A DNA stretch of 47,562 nucleotides, from positions 1 to 47,562 of IMG/VR virus record IMGVR_UViG_3300042320_001198. One strand, written 5' to 3'. The notes below the pieces were generated by a model. The model saw only the letters and a list, made by a program, of their open reading frames with translations, had not been told where the DNA came from and made no database searches. Of the stretch, positions 47,229 through 47,562 are shown piece after piece. Position 1 is the first letter of the stretch, and each line of letters begins with the position of its first letter. The stretch is from a virus. The translations under genes and the position numbers were made by a program.

Positions 47229-47401
47229 TTCGCCTGCTGCTGCTCAGGGTCGAGAGTTTGAGTTGCGGGATCTGCCTGCATGGCCTGCTCCAGGGCCAGC
47301 TGCAGCAACGTGGTGATGGGGATTCCCCGGAGCAGTCGCTGACGCTCAAGCCACTCCCGCTGGGCGGTGGTGGGGCGGAATGTGACGGTGGGGCGGGCCA
47401 T
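47225..47401 (-). CDS. Ribbon-helix-helix-like small protein
   Basis: 58 aa, MARPTVTFRPTTAQREWLERQRLLRGIPITTLLQLALEQAMQADP. A strand and two helices with a turn at RGIPIT give an RHH-type DNA-binding look, as in small phage or plasmid copy-control proteins. The ATG at 47401 is chosen; a reading to 47518 runs through a probable promoter. It overlaps the PrimPol-helicase start, so it may control that gene. Confidence 0.6.
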   Translation of the reverse strand: MARPTVTFRPTTAQREWLERQRLLRGIPITTLLQLALEQAMQADPATQTLDPEQQQAK

Positions 47402-47562
47402 TGCTGGGTTCGGGGTTCCGAGCCAATGTACTCGGATGCGAGTCGGATCTGCTACTCTGAGCAGATCGGGGCAGTGCAGCGTTGCTTCAACCACCCCGTC
47501 TTCCCCGCCTCCAGCCAATCACCCCCCCCCAGCCCCCAGTGACCACCACCACCCCATCCATG
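47402..47562. promoter_or_regulatory. Divergent control region at right end
   Basis: It holds GCGAGTCGGA (47440-47447 region), the inverted repeat GATCTGCT (47446-47453) / AGCAGATC (47460-47467) around ACTCTG, and TGCTACTCT as a possible extended -10 for a plus-strand gene. A GTG at 47539 and ATG at 47560 could start that gene, cut by the window edge. The same GGATCTGCTAC segment precedes the gene at 7043. Confidence 0.45.

Noticed and set aside
1-47562. Window as a complete circular phage genome
   Set aside because: Joining the right end to the left end puts the GTG/ATG at the end out of frame with the pentapeptide repeats, and no terminal repeat is visible.

Overview
The window is almost entirely phage DNA: a temperate, lambda-type siphovirus or its integrated prophage, about 60% GC by eye. 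The host is most likely a unicellular picocyanobacterium of the Synechococcus/Cyanobium kind. The pointers are a sigma factor whose region 1.2 (GRVPLLTTDEE) is of cyanobacterial type, a ThyX with an expanded signature motif (THR-x8-S-LRY), an XisF-like serine recombinase, and several small proteins of the sort seen in cyanobacterial prophages. No host housekeeping gene, rRNA or tRNA is visible. The left end cuts a pentapeptide-repeat gene. The right end stops just upstream of a possible rightward gene. The two ends do not join in the pentapeptide reading frame, so I do not claim a complete or circular genome.

Layout. (1) 2-1717, plus strand: pentapeptide-repeat protein, thymidylate kinase and an unknown gene, closed by an intrinsic terminator. 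(2) 1905-4588, minus strand: a C39-like peptidase and six small unknown genes. Two of them (starts 3377 and 4588) share a near-identical leader containing a hairpin that covers a GGAGG box. (3) 4700-6035: a 38-bp inverted repeat followed by a large serine recombinase, the likely integration module. (4) 6241-12050, plus strand: XRE regulator, small proteins, a ribbon-helix-helix-like protein, a phage sigma factor, ThyX, an ASCH-like protein and an Ala/Thr-rich low-complexity protein. (5) 12039-39546, minus strand, read right to left: TerS, DNA adenine methylase, TerL, W-like, portal, S49 protease with probable nested scaffold, DUF2190 decoration protein, major capsid protein, FI/FII-like, an inserted set (662-aa structural protein and three small genes), U-like, tail tube V, G/GT chaperones made by a -1 frameshift, tape measure, M, L, K, I, J and a beta-helix tailspike. 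(6) 39612-47401, minus strand: HNH nuclease, Z-like protein, RusA resolvase, small genes, KilA-N regulator, PD-(D/E)XK nuclease, a PrimPol-helicase fusion and a small DNA-binding protein.

How it works together. The PrimPol-helicase, RusA and PD-(D/E)XK proteins give replication and recombination. ThyX and Tmk make dTMP and then dTDP for phage DNA. The sigma factor, XRE and KilA-N proteins probably set the lysis/lysogeny and early/late programme. The HNH protein with TerS/TerL points to cos-type packaging. The tail genes follow lambda order. Lysis candidates are the C39-like peptidase and small membrane proteins; a classical endolysin-holin pair was not recognised.

The signals most worth a second look are: a 29-bp perfect palindrome inside the HNH coding sequence; the duplicated leader with a conserved hairpin; the A-AAA-AAC frameshift site; 14-residue tandem repeats inside the methylase; the inverted repeat next to the integrase; and a winged-helix module shared by the KilA-N regulator and the PrimPol-helicase.
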